From: Mycolicibacterium parafortuitum
GTDB lineage: Bacteria > Actinomycetota > Actinomycetes > Mycobacteriales > Mycobacteriaceae
Length of the DNA: 64,000 bases
Direction: 5' to 3'
Assembly (NCBI RefSeq): GCF_010725485.1
Contig: NZ_AP022598.1
Location: forward strand, 4,960,001-5,024,000
The notes below the pieces were generated by a model. It was given only the letters and a program-made list of their open reading frames with translations, searched no databases and was not told the DNA's origin. This document shows, one piece after another, positions 49,561-56,767 of this stretch. Every line of letters starts with the position of its first letter. The first letter of the stretch is position 1. The translations under genes and the position numbers were made by a program.

Positions 49561-49866
49561 GTGGGAATGCAGGAGATCGGCCACGGCGGGCAACCGCTGC
49601 GCACGGTGTTCCGCCGCGTCCACCCGGCCCGGCCGGTGCTGATCGACCTGGTCGCCCTGTTTCCGCGCGAGCCGCACTGCGACGGGCGCTACCACCCCAA
49701 GGGTCTGCAGATGGACGTGATCGTCGAGGGCACGCTCAGCTGCTGGGGGCTGAGCGAACAGGGCCGCTGGTGGGGCCTGGTGACCTACCCGATCCGGCAC
49801 GGCGGCGAGAAAGACCGCGTCACGCACTGGGTGCCCGCATCGGTCCTGCGGCTCAAGCGCCCCTGA
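49561..49866 (+). CDS. conserved hypothetical protein, possibly SOS-regulated
   Basis: 101 residues from GTG 49561 (ATG 49567 is possible). Compact, Trp- and His-containing: GQPLRTVFRRVHPARPVLIDLVAL, GLQMDVIVEGTLSCWGLSEQGRWWGLVTYPI and THWVPASVLRLKR. No signal peptide or membrane helix. The sequence looks like a genuine folded beta-rich domain, but I cannot assign a family. A LexA-like box overlaps its start region, and the right boundary of the mobile element is 92 bp upstream. Confidence 0.7.
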   Translation: MGMQEIGHGGQPLRTVFRRVHPARPVLIDLVALFPREPHCDGRYHPKGLQMDVIVEGTLSCWGLSEQGRWWGLVTYPIRHGGEKDRVTHWVPASVLRLKRP

Positions 49867-49916
49867 CGGCGCAAAACGACGGCCAAGAGCACGCAACTTT
49901 TCGCATGCAGACCCTA

Positions 49917-50047
49917 AGTGGCTATCAGGCCACTCTCAGGTTGGGCCCCTAATTTCAGTGGTGTCCGGTTGAAAGACCGAACTGAGAAACCAACCCCGAT
50001 CGCTCGGCCCGCCACCATCCCCCCAGGTGGCGGGCCGAGATCTTTTT
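49917..50047 (+). ncRNA. candidate structured noncoding RNA with intrinsic terminator
   Basis: Nested complementarity: hairpin AGTGGC-TATCAG-GCCACT (49917-49934), outer pair GGTTGG (49939-49944) with CCAACC (49990-49995), inner TCAGT (49955-49959) with ACTGA (49981-49985), apical CGGT-TGAAAG-ACCG (49966-49979), then a 14-bp G/C stem (50003-50016 with 50026-50039) and TCTTTTT. The terminator loop holds six C residues, as in actinobacterial 6C RNAs, but the rest does not obviously match. No open frame explains the conservation-like pairing. Confidence 0.55.
50003..50047 (+). terminator. strong intrinsic terminator with U-tract
   Basis: CTCGGCCCGCCACC, 9-nt C-rich loop, perfect complement, then ATCTTTTT. 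It is the only terminator in the window with a real U-tract. It ends the 49561 transcript or the candidate RNA. Confidence 0.85.
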
Positions 50048-50155
50048 GCAGAGTCTCCACGGCACGGTTGCCGACCCGAAAGCTTCCAGCTCCCCCACCC
50101 CAGCGACTAATGTCGCAAGACGCCGGTTCGGCTGTCGACGACGTAGGGGTGGAAC

Positions 50156-50575
50156 ATGATCCGCAAGACTCTGCTGGCGACCTCGTTCGCCGTCGCCCTG
50201 TGCGGCGCCCCCGCCGCGACCGCCGAACCCGGACCGATGTACTGGGACGATCCCGGGCACTACGCCACCGACGTCCCGGGCATGAACTACGACGCCCACC
50301 TCACCGGCCCGTGCACCAACATGGACCGCTTCACCTTCGGCCGCGGGCCCGGCGGCGAAGCGCTGCAGTGCCGGTGGATCCCGAACCAGTGGCCGCCGAT
50401 CTACACCGGCTTCTGGCAGACCAGCTACGAACTGGTCGGCGTCCGCGATATCGGCAGCCCGTGCCCCAAACCGCAGTCCGCCGCCCAGGCTCCGGACGGG
50501 CGGCCGCTGGTCTGCATGGGCGCCCAGGGCTGGCAGGCCGGCAAGTACAACGGTGTCGGCTTCACGCCGATGTGA
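50156..50575 (+). CDS. small secreted protein of unknown function
   Basis: 139 residues with a Sec signal peptide (KTLLATSFAVALCGAPAATAEP, cleavage after about residue 23). The mature chain is rich in Trp, Tyr, Gly and Pro, with four cysteines (PCTNM, LQCRW, SPCPKP, LVCMG) that could form two disulfides. GGGGTGG lies upstream of the ATG. Similar short exported proteins are common in mycobacteria; no function is known. Confidence 0.8.
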   Translation: MIRKTLLATSFAVALCGAPAATAEPGPMYWDDPGHYATDVPGMNYDAHLTGPCTNMDRFTFGRGPGGEALQCRWIPNQWPPIYTGFWQTSYELVGVRDIGSPCPKPQSAAQAPDGRPLVCMGAQGWQAGKYNGVGFTPM

Positions 50576-50587
50576 TCGGCCGATCGT

Positions 50588-51007
50588 CTAGGAGCTCCGC
50601 AACGTGCGGCTCGGCTCGGTGCCGAACACCTGTTTGTAGGCGCTGCTGAACCTGCCCGGGTGACTGAACCCGCAACGGCCCGCGATCGACGTCACCGTGT
50701 CGAACGCCGGATCGGCCGACAACAACTCGCGGTGGGCGCGCTCAAGCCTGATCCGCCGCAGATATTCCAGCGGCGTGGTGTTCAGATGCTCGCGGAACGC
50801 GTACTGGATCGCCCGTGGTGTCACGTCGGACGCCGAGGCGATGTCGCGAATCGTGATGTCGTAGTGCGAGTTGTCGTGGATGAAGTCCAGCGCGCGCCGC
50901 AGCATCCGTGGCTGCTGCGCTGTGGTCTTGTCGTTGCCCCGCATCATGCGGTTGAGTTCCCTGAGCGACTGCCCGACAAAACAGATCAGTGACTTATTCC
51001 ACTGCAT
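50588..51007 (-). CDS. short AraC-family DNA-binding protein
   Basis: 139 residues, essentially the AraC double HTH alone: RALDFIHDNSHYDITIRDIASASDVTPRAIQYAFREHLNTTPLEYLRRIRLERAHRELL and then AGRCGFSHPGRFSSAYKQVFGTEPSRTLR (cited by position, about 38-135). The sensing domain of usual AraC proteins (about 150-200 residues) is absent. No upstream frame supplies it, so this is either a stand-alone regulator or a truncated one. Divergent from the SRPBCC gene 14 bp away, its likely target. Confidence 0.85.
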   Translation of the reverse strand: MQWNKSLICFVGQSLRELNRMMRGNDKTTAQQPRMLRRALDFIHDNSHYDITIRDIASASDVTPRAIQYAFREHLNTTPLEYLRRIRLERAHRELLSADPAFDTVTSIAGRCGFSHPGRFSSAYKQVFGTEPSRTLRSS

Positions 51008-51021
51008 GACACCATCGACCC

Positions 51022-51513
51022 ATGACCGACCGCATCGAGGTGTCCCGCATCATCGCCGCTCCCGCCGCCGACATCTTCGCCGTGCTGTGCGACCCCCAGG
51101 GGCACGTCGCGATCGACGCCACCGGGATGTTGCAGGACGCCGACGGTGACCCCGTACGCGGCGCCGGGGACTCGTTCGTCGTGCACATGGACCGCGAGGC
51201 CCTCAACGACTTCCCCGAACTGGGCCGCTACGACGTGACGGTGCAGATCACCGACTACGAGCAGGACCGCCTCATCGCGTGGACGATCCTCGGGCAGATC
51301 CGCCCGCAGATCGGGCACGTCTACGGTTACCGGCTCGGACCGGCCGACACGGGCACGCTGGTGACCTCGTTCTACGACTGGTCCGGCATCGACGAGCATT
51401 GGCGCGCGCTCGGCATCTTCCCTGTCGTCTCCGAGCTCGCGCTGCGCGGCACGCTCGGCATCCTCGACCGCACCGTCCGCCGCGGCTACCCCCAAGCGTC
51501 AACCCAGGGTTGA
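51022..51513 (+). CDS. SRPBCC-fold polyketide cyclase/dehydrase-like protein
   Basis: 163 residues. IEVSRIIAAPAADIFAVLCDPQGHVAIDATGML is the standard SRPBCC opening; RLIAWTILGQIRPQIGHVYGYRL and TSFYDWSGIDEHW follow. Binds a small hydrophobic ligand in family members; ligand unknown. Its 3' end overlaps the first operator of the downstream HTH-ClpN gene. Confidence 0.85.
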   Translation: MTDRIEVSRIIAAPAADIFAVLCDPQGHVAIDATGMLQDADGDPVRGAGDSFVVHMDREALNDFPELGRYDVTVQITDYEQDRLIAWTILGQIRPQIGHVYGYRLGPADTGTLVTSFYDWSGIDEHWRALGIFPVVSELALRGTLGILDRTVRRGYPQASTQG

Positions 51514-51542
51514 CGCTTCGAGTTCGTCAACCTACGGTTGAC
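51498..51542. promoter_or_regulatory. twin operators GTCAACC-N3-GGTTGAC before the HTH-ClpN gene
   Basis: Two perfect 17-bp palindromes, 51498-51514 (extended to AAGCG...CGCTT at 51494-51518) and 51526-51542, with centres 28 bp apart. The second ends 2 bp before the ATG at 51545. They are almost certainly the binding sites of a dimeric regulator, plausibly the HTH protein itself. Confidence 0.75.
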
Positions 51543-51544
51543 GC

Positions 51545-52267
51545 ATGGGCGATACACAGAAGATCCGCCACCCGGTCCGGCTCGACGACCTCATCGACGT
51601 CATCACCCAGGTGCACGACGAACCTCTCGACCAGCTGACCGATGCCGTGCTGGCCGCCGAAGCGCTAGGCGAGGTGGCAGACCACCTGATCGGTCACTTC
51701 GTCGACCAGGCACGCCGCTCCGGCGCATCCTGGACCGAGATCGGCAAATGCATGGGCGTCACCAAACAGGCCGCGCAGAAACGGTTCGTGCCCAAGACGC
51801 CCAGCGACACCGGGGCACTGGATCCGAACGCCGGGTTCAGCCGGTTCACCGACCGCGCACGCAGCGTCGTCGTCCAGGCGCAGAACGTCGCACACGAGGC
51901 CGGCAACACCGAGATCCGGCCCGCGCACCTGATCATCGGGCTCTTCGCCGACCCGACGGGGCTGGCCGCCCGACTGATCGCCGGGCAGGGCATCGACGTC
52001 ACCGCGGTCGCCGACCGCATCACGTTGCCGCCCCGGGCCGAGCAGGTGCCCGCCCTGATCCCGTTCGACGCGCGCGCGAAGAAGGCGCTCGAGCTGACCT
52101 TCCGGCAGGCACTTCGCTTGGGGCACAACTTCATCGGCACCGAGCATCTGCTGCTGGCGCTGTACGAGGAAGAGGACGACGACGGGGTGCTGCACGGTCT
52201 GGGTATCGACATCGACCGCTTCGAGCGGGAACTGCGCGAGGCCCTCGACGCGCTCGCCGGGATGTGA
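51545..52267 (+). CDS. HTH plus Clp N-terminal (double ClpN) domain protein
   Basis: 240 residues from ATG 51545. A helix-turn-helix (about 60-82, GASWTEIGKCMGVTKQAAQKRF) precedes two Clp-N repeats (about 98-165 and 174-238). The repeats are visible as FSRFTDRARSVVVQAQNVAHEAGNTEIRPAHLIIGL and FDARAKKALELTFRQALRLGHNFIGTEHLLLAL (positions only matter). No AAA+ module, so it is not a Clp ATPase. Clp-N domains bind adaptors or substrates. This may be a regulator that senses protein damage through its ClpN part and represses its own gene at the twin operators. Confidence 0.88.
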   Translation: MGDTQKIRHPVRLDDLIDVITQVHDEPLDQLTDAVLAAEALGEVADHLIGHFVDQARRSGASWTEIGKCMGVTKQAAQKRFVPKTPSDTGALDPNAGFSRFTDRARSVVVQAQNVAHEAGNTEIRPAHLIIGLFADPTGLAARLIAGQGIDVTAVADRITLPPRAEQVPALIPFDARAKKALELTFRQALRLGHNFIGTEHLLLALYEEEDDDGVLHGLGIDIDRFERELREALDALAGM

Positions 52268-52302
52268 TCTCACATCCTGGCGCGCGGTGACGTCTTCATG
52301 AT

Positions 52303-52785
52303 GTGAAGGTGCGCCCGTTCGAAGAAGTCGTCGCCCGCCACGGCGCCACGGTGCTGCGGGTGTGTCGCGCGGTGGTCGGCGCGTCCGACGCCGAGGACGC
52401 GTGGTCGGAGACGTTCCTGTCGGCGCTGCGCGGCTATCCCGACCTGCCCGAGGACGCGAACGTCGAGGCCTGGCTGGTGACGATCGCGCACCGGCGGGCA
52501 CTCGATGTGGGACGGGCCCGATCCCGCCGCGCGGTACCGACCGCGACGGTGCCCGACCGCCACGACGAACGCGCCGACCCCGCCGCCCGCGACCCGGACC
52601 TGTGGGCCGCGTTGCAGCGCCTGCCGCTCAAACAGCGCCACGCGGTGGCCTACCACCACATCGCGGGCCTGCCGTTCGCCGAGATCGCCGTCATCCTCGG
52701 CAACTCCCCCGACGCCGCCCGCCGTGCCGCCGCCGACGGCATCAAGGCGCTACGCACGCACTACCGCAAGGACGAAGCCTCATGA
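52303..52785 (+). CDS. ECF-type sigma factor-like protein
   Basis: 160 residues from GTG 52303. Region 2 is FEEVVARHGATVLRVCRAVVGASDAEDAWSETFLSALRGY, with the DAEDA motif (about 5-45, cited by position). Region 4 is LWAALQRLPLKQRHAVAYHHIAGLPFAEIAVILGNSPDAARRAAADG (about 98-145). No anti-sigma gene is adjacent. It overlaps the Ogt gene (ATGA), so the two are co-translated. Confidence 0.85.
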   Translation: MKVRPFEEVVARHGATVLRVCRAVVGASDAEDAWSETFLSALRGYPDLPEDANVEAWLVTIAHRRALDVGRARSRRAVPTATVPDRHDERADPAARDPDLWAALQRLPLKQRHAVAYHHIAGLPFAEIAVILGNSPDAARRAAADGIKALRTHYRKDEAS

Positions 52786-53378
52786 CCGACATCGCTTTCG
52801 ACGCCCCCGACGAGGACGCGACGCTGCGGCGGCTGCACGACCGGCTGGCGGCCTCGGCGGAACCATCCGGGCTGCTCGACGTCGCGTACCGCACCGTCGA
52901 CACCCCGGTCGGCACGCTGCTGCTGGCCGCCACCCCGGCCGGCCTGGTCCGGGTGGCCTACGACATCGAGGGCCACGACATCGTGCTGGCCCGCCTTGCC
53001 GAGGCGCTGAGCCCGCGCATCCTGCACGCACCGGCCCGCCTGGACGCCGTCGCACGACAAATCGACGAGTATTTCGCCAAGCGCCGCACCAGCTTTGACG
53101 TGACCGTCGACCTCAGCCTGACCCGCGGGTTCGGCCGCAGCGTCGTCGAAGCACTGCGGCGGATCGACTACGGGCGGCGGCTGAGTTACGCCGAGGTGGC
53201 CACCGCCGTCGGGAGCCCGCGCGCGGTGCGCGCCGTCGGCTCGGCGTGTGCCCGCAATCCGTTGCCGGTGGTCATCCCGTGCCACCGGGTGGTGCGCTCG
53301 GACGGCACCAGCGGGCAGTACGTCGGCGGACCGCGGGCCAAGACCGCACTGCTGGAGCTGGAAGCCGGCCGGGAATGA
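52782..53378 (+). CDS. ogt: methylated-DNA-protein-cysteine methyltransferase
   Basis: 198 residues from ATG 52782. The active-site motif IPCHRVV is near residue 168, preceded by the DNA-binding helix GSPRAVRAVGSACARNPLPVV. An N-terminal extension of about 30 residues precedes the YRTVDTPVGTLLLAATPAGLV domain. Removes alkyl groups from O6-alkylguanine in a suicide reaction. Coupled to an ECF sigma factor, an unusual partner. Confidence 0.9.
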   Translation: MTDIAFDAPDEDATLRRLHDRLAASAEPSGLLDVAYRTVDTPVGTLLLAATPAGLVRVAYDIEGHDIVLARLAEALSPRILHAPARLDAVARQIDEYFAKRRTSFDVTVDLSLTRGFGRSVVEALRRIDYGRRLSYAEVATAVGSPRAVRAVGSACARNPLPVVIPCHRVVRSDGTSGQYVGGPRAKTALLELEAGRE

Positions 53379-53406
53379 AAGTCCTCACCCAGCCGTAGAA
53401 CGTGGC

Positions 53407-53832
53407 ATGAAACTCAACGACGCCGCCCGTGACCTCATCGGCAACGGCGCAGACGCCACGCTCGTCACGCTCAATCCCGATGGCAGTCCCCAGGTCACGC
53501 TCGTCTGGGTGGCGTTGCAGTCCACCCCCGACGGCGACGAGCTGGTCACCGCGCACCTGAGCGAACACCAGAAGGTCCGCAACGTGCGCCGCGATCCGCG
53601 GGTGGCGCTGACGATCCTGTCACCCGGCGCGGTCGGCAAGGTGATGCGCCCGTACCTGTCGATCACCGGGACCGCGCGGATCGTCGAAGGCGGCGCGCCG
53701 GAACTGCTCGCCCAGCTGGCTCAGACGCTGGCCGCGCCGGACTCCGGCTTCCCGCCGCCCGACGCGCCCCCCGGTTACCTGACTCGGATCCGGATCGACA
53801 AGGTCGGCGGCGTCGGGCCCTGGCAGGACTGA
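53407..53832 (+). CDS. PPOX-class split-barrel oxidoreductase (F420- or FMN-dependent)
   Basis: 141 residues from ATG 53407. The split barrel reads ATLVTLNPDGSPQVTLVWVAL, ELVTAHLSEHQKVRNVRRDPRVALTIL and YLSITGTARIVEGG, the order seen in mycobacterial F420-binding PPOX proteins. Substrate unknown. It is 28 bp after ogt, perhaps in the same transcript. Confidence 0.85.
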   Translation: MKLNDAARDLIGNGADATLVTLNPDGSPQVTLVWVALQSTPDGDELVTAHLSEHQKVRNVRRDPRVALTILSPGAVGKVMRPYLSITGTARIVEGGAPELLAQLAQTLAAPDSGFPPPDAPPGYLTRIRIDKVGGVGPWQD

Positions 53833-53871
53833 GCCCTAAGACCATCCAGGGGCCGGCGGCGGTGTGCGATC

Positions 53872-54375
53872 ATGCCAAGCATGCGTCGCTGGCTTGTGCT
53901 CCTGACCGTCACCCTGGCCACCCTCGCCGGGGTCGTCGCGTCCCCGGCGTCGGCGGCGGTCATCCCGATCGGTCGCCTCGGCGATGTGCTGCGCGTCGAA
54001 TACGAGGGGCTGGTGGCCGACGTGTCGGTCAACAACATCGTCCCGACGCCCCCGCCGCCTGGGTTCGGTTATCCCCCGCGCGCGCCGCGCTACCAGGTGT
54101 ACCGGGCCGATGTGACGATCACGCCGGTACAGGTGCCGACCCCGTACGCGATGGGCATCACGTTCGCGTTCCGCGGCGTGACACCGACCGGTGACGCCTA
54201 CGAACCCCGCAACAGCGACGCCCCCGACGCGCTGCAGACGATGATGTTCACCGCCCAGCCCGGGCAGACGTTCACCGGCGGCGTGTGGTGGGACTGCTAC
54301 CGCGATCTGGTCTCCAACGTGGTGCTGCTCGACAAGATCTCCGGAATCCGCCTGGCCCAATGGAACGTCGCCTAG
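53872..54375 (+). CDS. secreted protein of unknown function
   Basis: 167 residues from ATG 53872 (ATG 53881 also possible). The signal peptide RRWLVLLTVTLATLAGVVASPASA is cleaved at about residue 28. The mature part is beta-rich with a Pro-rich loop (VPTPPPPGFGYPPRAP) and one Cys near the end (WWDCYRD). The look resembles mycobacterial exported MPT63/DUF1942-like beta-sandwich proteins; that relation is a guess. Overlaps the acetyltransferase gene by 16 bp. Confidence 0.75.
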   Translation: MPSMRRWLVLLTVTLATLAGVVASPASAAVIPIGRLGDVLRVEYEGLVADVSVNNIVPTPPPPGFGYPPRAPRYQVYRADVTITPVQVPTPYAMGITFAFRGVTPTGDAYEPRNSDAPDALQTMMFTAQPGQTFTGGVWWDCYRDLVSNVVLLDKISGIRLAQWNVA

Positions 54376-54896
54376 ACATCCAGCCCGCCGCACCGGATCA
54401 GCTGGCCGAACTCACCGACGTCGCCGCCCGCACCTTCCCGCTGGCCTGCCCGCCCGCGGTCGGGCCCGACGACGTCGCGGCGTTCATCGCCGAGAACCTT
54501 TCGCGCGAACGCTTCACCGACTACCTCGCCGACCCCGACCGCACCGTCCTGGTGGCCGTCGAGGGCGGCCGAATACTCGGTTACGCCATGATGATTCGCG
54601 GTGTCCCCGACGACCCCGACGTCACCGCGGCCGTCACCGCGCTGCCCACGGTCGAAGTGTCGAAGATGTACGTACTCCCCGAATCCCACGGCAGCGGCAC
54701 CGCCGCGGCGCTGATGACCGCGGCGCTGCAACACGCGCACACCCTCGGTGTCGCGTCGGTATGGCTGGGCGTCAACCAGCGCAACGAACGGGCCCAGCGC
54801 TTCTACGCCAAGCACGGTTTCGGCGTGGCCGGCACCAAACGGTTCCGCCTCGGCGACCACTGGGAGCAGGACTACGTGATGGTGCGCCCGGCCTGA
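54360..54896 (+). CDS. GNAT-family N-acetyltransferase (Rv2669-like)
   Basis: 178 residues from ATG 54360. GNAT motif A is VSKMYVLPESHGSGTAAALMTAALQHA near residue 98, motif B is NERAQRFYAKHGFGVAGTKRF near residue 148. By position it corresponds to M. tuberculosis Rv2669. It overlaps the convergent ZapE-like gene by 25 bp. Acceptor unknown. Confidence 0.88.
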   Translation: MERRLDIQPAAPDQLAELTDVAARTFPLACPPAVGPDDVAAFIAENLSRERFTDYLADPDRTVLVAVEGGRILGYAMMIRGVPDDPDVTAAVTALPTVEVSKMYVLPESHGSGTAAALMTAALQHAHTLGVASVWLGVNQRNERAQRFYAKHGFGVAGTKRFRLGDHWEQDYVMVRPA

Positions 54897-55921
54897 CCGG
54901 CGGCGGTCAGGGCCAGCAGCCGCGAGGTCGCCCGCAGGTACTTCTTCCGGAACCCGCCGGCGAGCATCTCCTCGCTGAAGATGGTGTCCAGCTTGGTGCC
55001 TGACGCGATCACCGGGACGCCCGCGTCGTAGAGCCGGTCGGTCAGCGACACCAGCCGCAGCGCGACGTTCTGGTCGTCGATCGGGTGCACGCCGGTGATG
55101 AACACCTGCGAGACGCCCTCGATCAACGTCAGATACCGCGACGGGTGCATGGTGGCCAGATGCGCGCACAGCGCGTCGAAATCGTCGAGCGTCGCACCGT
55201 CGACCTCGGACGCCCACCGGGCCACCTCGTCGTCTCCGGGCGGCTCCGGCGCCGGCGGCAGGTCGCGGTGCCGGTAGTCCGGACCCTCAATGCGCACCGT
55301 GGTGAACATCGACGCCAGCGTGTTGATCTCACGCAGGAAGTCCTGGGCGGCGAAGCGCCCCTCGCCCAGCTGCTCGGGCAGCGTGTTCGAGGTCGCCGCC
55401 ACCGACACGCCGCGCTCGACCAGCGCCGACAACAAGCGCGAGATCAGGGTGGTGTTGCCCGGATCGTCGAGTTCGAACTCGTCGATGCACAGCAGCACGT
55501 AGTCCGACAGCAGCTCGATGCACTCCATGAACCCGAACACACCCGCGAGTTGGGTGAGTTCGCCGAACGTCGCGAACGCCCGCTTGTAGTCCGACGACTC
55601 ACCGACCGCGTAGTACGACGACGCCAGCAGGTGGGTCTTGCCGACACCGAACCCACCGTCGAGGTACACCCCGACGCCGGGCAGCACCTCACGCTTGCCG
55701 AACAGCTTCTTCTTGCCGGCGCGGCGCGCCACGGCCTGTTCGGTGAACTGGCGGCACGTCTGCACGGCCGCGGCCTGCGACGGCTCCCCCGGGTCGGGGC
55801 GGTAGGTGTCGAAGCTGACGTCGGCGAACGTCGGCGGCGGAACCAGCTGGGCGATCAGCCGTTCCGGTGTGACGCTGGGATGTCGATCGACCAGATGCCC
55901 GACATCGCTGGACCCGTGCAT
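54872..55921 (-). CDS. zapE: AFG1/ZapE-family ATPase
   Basis: 349 residues from ATG 55921. Walker A GGFGVGKTH is at 89-97, Walker B YVLLCIDEFEL near residue 145, then the sensor SNTLPEQLGEGRF and ASGTKLDTIF near the C-terminus. LPPPTFADVSFDTYRPDPGEPSQ near the start is the family N-terminal segment. ZapE acts at the division septum in proteobacteria; the mycobacterial homologue (Rv2670c by position) is not characterised. Divergent from the RibD-like gene. Confidence 0.88.
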   Translation of the reverse strand: MHGSSDVGHLVDRHPSVTPERLIAQLVPPPTFADVSFDTYRPDPGEPSQAAAVQTCRQFTEQAVARRAGKKKLFGKREVLPGVGVYLDGGFGVGKTHLLASSYYAVGESSDYKRAFATFGELTQLAGVFGFMECIELLSDYVLLCIDEFELDDPGNTTLISRLLSALVERGVSVAATSNTLPEQLGEGRFAAQDFLREINTLASMFTTVRIEGPDYRHRDLPPAPEPPGDDEVARWASEVDGATLDDFDALCAHLATMHPSRYLTLIEGVSQVFITGVHPIDDQNVALRLVSLTDRLYDAGVPVIASGTKLDTIFSEEMLAGGFRKKYLRATSRLLALTAAGQAGRTIT

Positions 55922-55943
55922 GCAGGCACCATAACGGCGTGCT

Positions 55944-56744
55944 GTGATTTCCCGTATGTCCGGCGACGGTGACGGGACGCACTTCACACTTCTGGGATCG
56001 GCCGGCGTGCTCGGCATCGACGACCTCGCCGACCGCTACCGGTATCCGGACGATCTGCGTTCGTGCTGGGTGCGCGCGAACATGATCGCCTCGGCCGACG
56101 GCGGCGCGACCAGCGCGGGCACGTCCGGCGCGCTCGGTGGCGACGGGGACCGCGCGGTGTTCGCGACACTGCGGGCGCTGTGCGACGTGATCGTCGTCGG
56201 CGCGCAGACCGTGCGGGTGGAGAACTACTCCGGTGTGCACTTCGGCGCCGCCGAGCGGCAGGCGCGGCAGCGCCGCGGCCAGGCCGAGGTGCCACCGATC
56301 GCGGTGCTCACCCGCACCGGGCAACTCGACCACACCGCGAAACTGTTCGCCGACACCGAGGTGCCGCCGCTGATCCTGACCTCGGCGCAGGCCGTCGAGG
56401 ACACCCGCACCCGGCTGGGATCCTCGGCCGAGGTGATCGACTGCTCCGGCGCGGCATCCGATTCGGTGGACCCGCAGACCGCGCTCGCGCGGCTGGCCGA
56501 GCGCGGTCTGACCCGGGTGCTGACCGAGGGCGGTCCCGGGATCCTGGGCCTGCTCACCGCCGCCGGACTGCTCGACGAGTTGTGCCTGACGGTCGCGCCG
56601 CTGCTGCTCGGCGGCGCGGGCGGCCGCATCGTCGCCGGGGCCGGCGAGGCGCACACGGCGATGTCCCTCGAGCAGGCCCTGCGCGACGATCACGGCTACC
56701 TGTACCTGCGTTATGTCCGTCGGCGGGGCGGCGGGGCGGGGTGA
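55944..56744 (+). CDS. RibD C-terminal-domain reductase (Rv2671-like)
   Basis: 266 residues from GTG 55944 (ATG 55956 possible). It is the reductase half of RibD/dihydrofolate-reductase fold: RANMIASADGGATSAGTSGALGGDGDRAVFATLRALCDVIVVGAQTVRVENY (about 45-95, cited by position) and TEGGPGILGLLTAAGLLDELCLTVAPLLLGG near residue 195. The deaminase half is missing, as in M. tuberculosis Rv2671, reported to have dihydrofolate reductase activity that can bypass DHFR inhibition. Overlaps the next gene region. Confidence 0.88.
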   Translation: MISRMSGDGDGTHFTLLGSAGVLGIDDLADRYRYPDDLRSCWVRANMIASADGGATSAGTSGALGGDGDRAVFATLRALCDVIVVGAQTVRVENYSGVHFGAAERQARQRRGQAEVPPIAVLTRTGQLDHTAKLFADTEVPPLILTSAQAVEDTRTRLGSSAEVIDCSGAASDSVDPQTALARLAERGLTRVLTEGGPGILGLLTAAGLLDELCLTVAPLLLGGAGGRIVAGAGEAHTAMSLEQALRDDHGYLYLRYVRRRGGGAG

Positions 56745-56767
56745 CCGCCATCAGTACTGTGGTGCCC

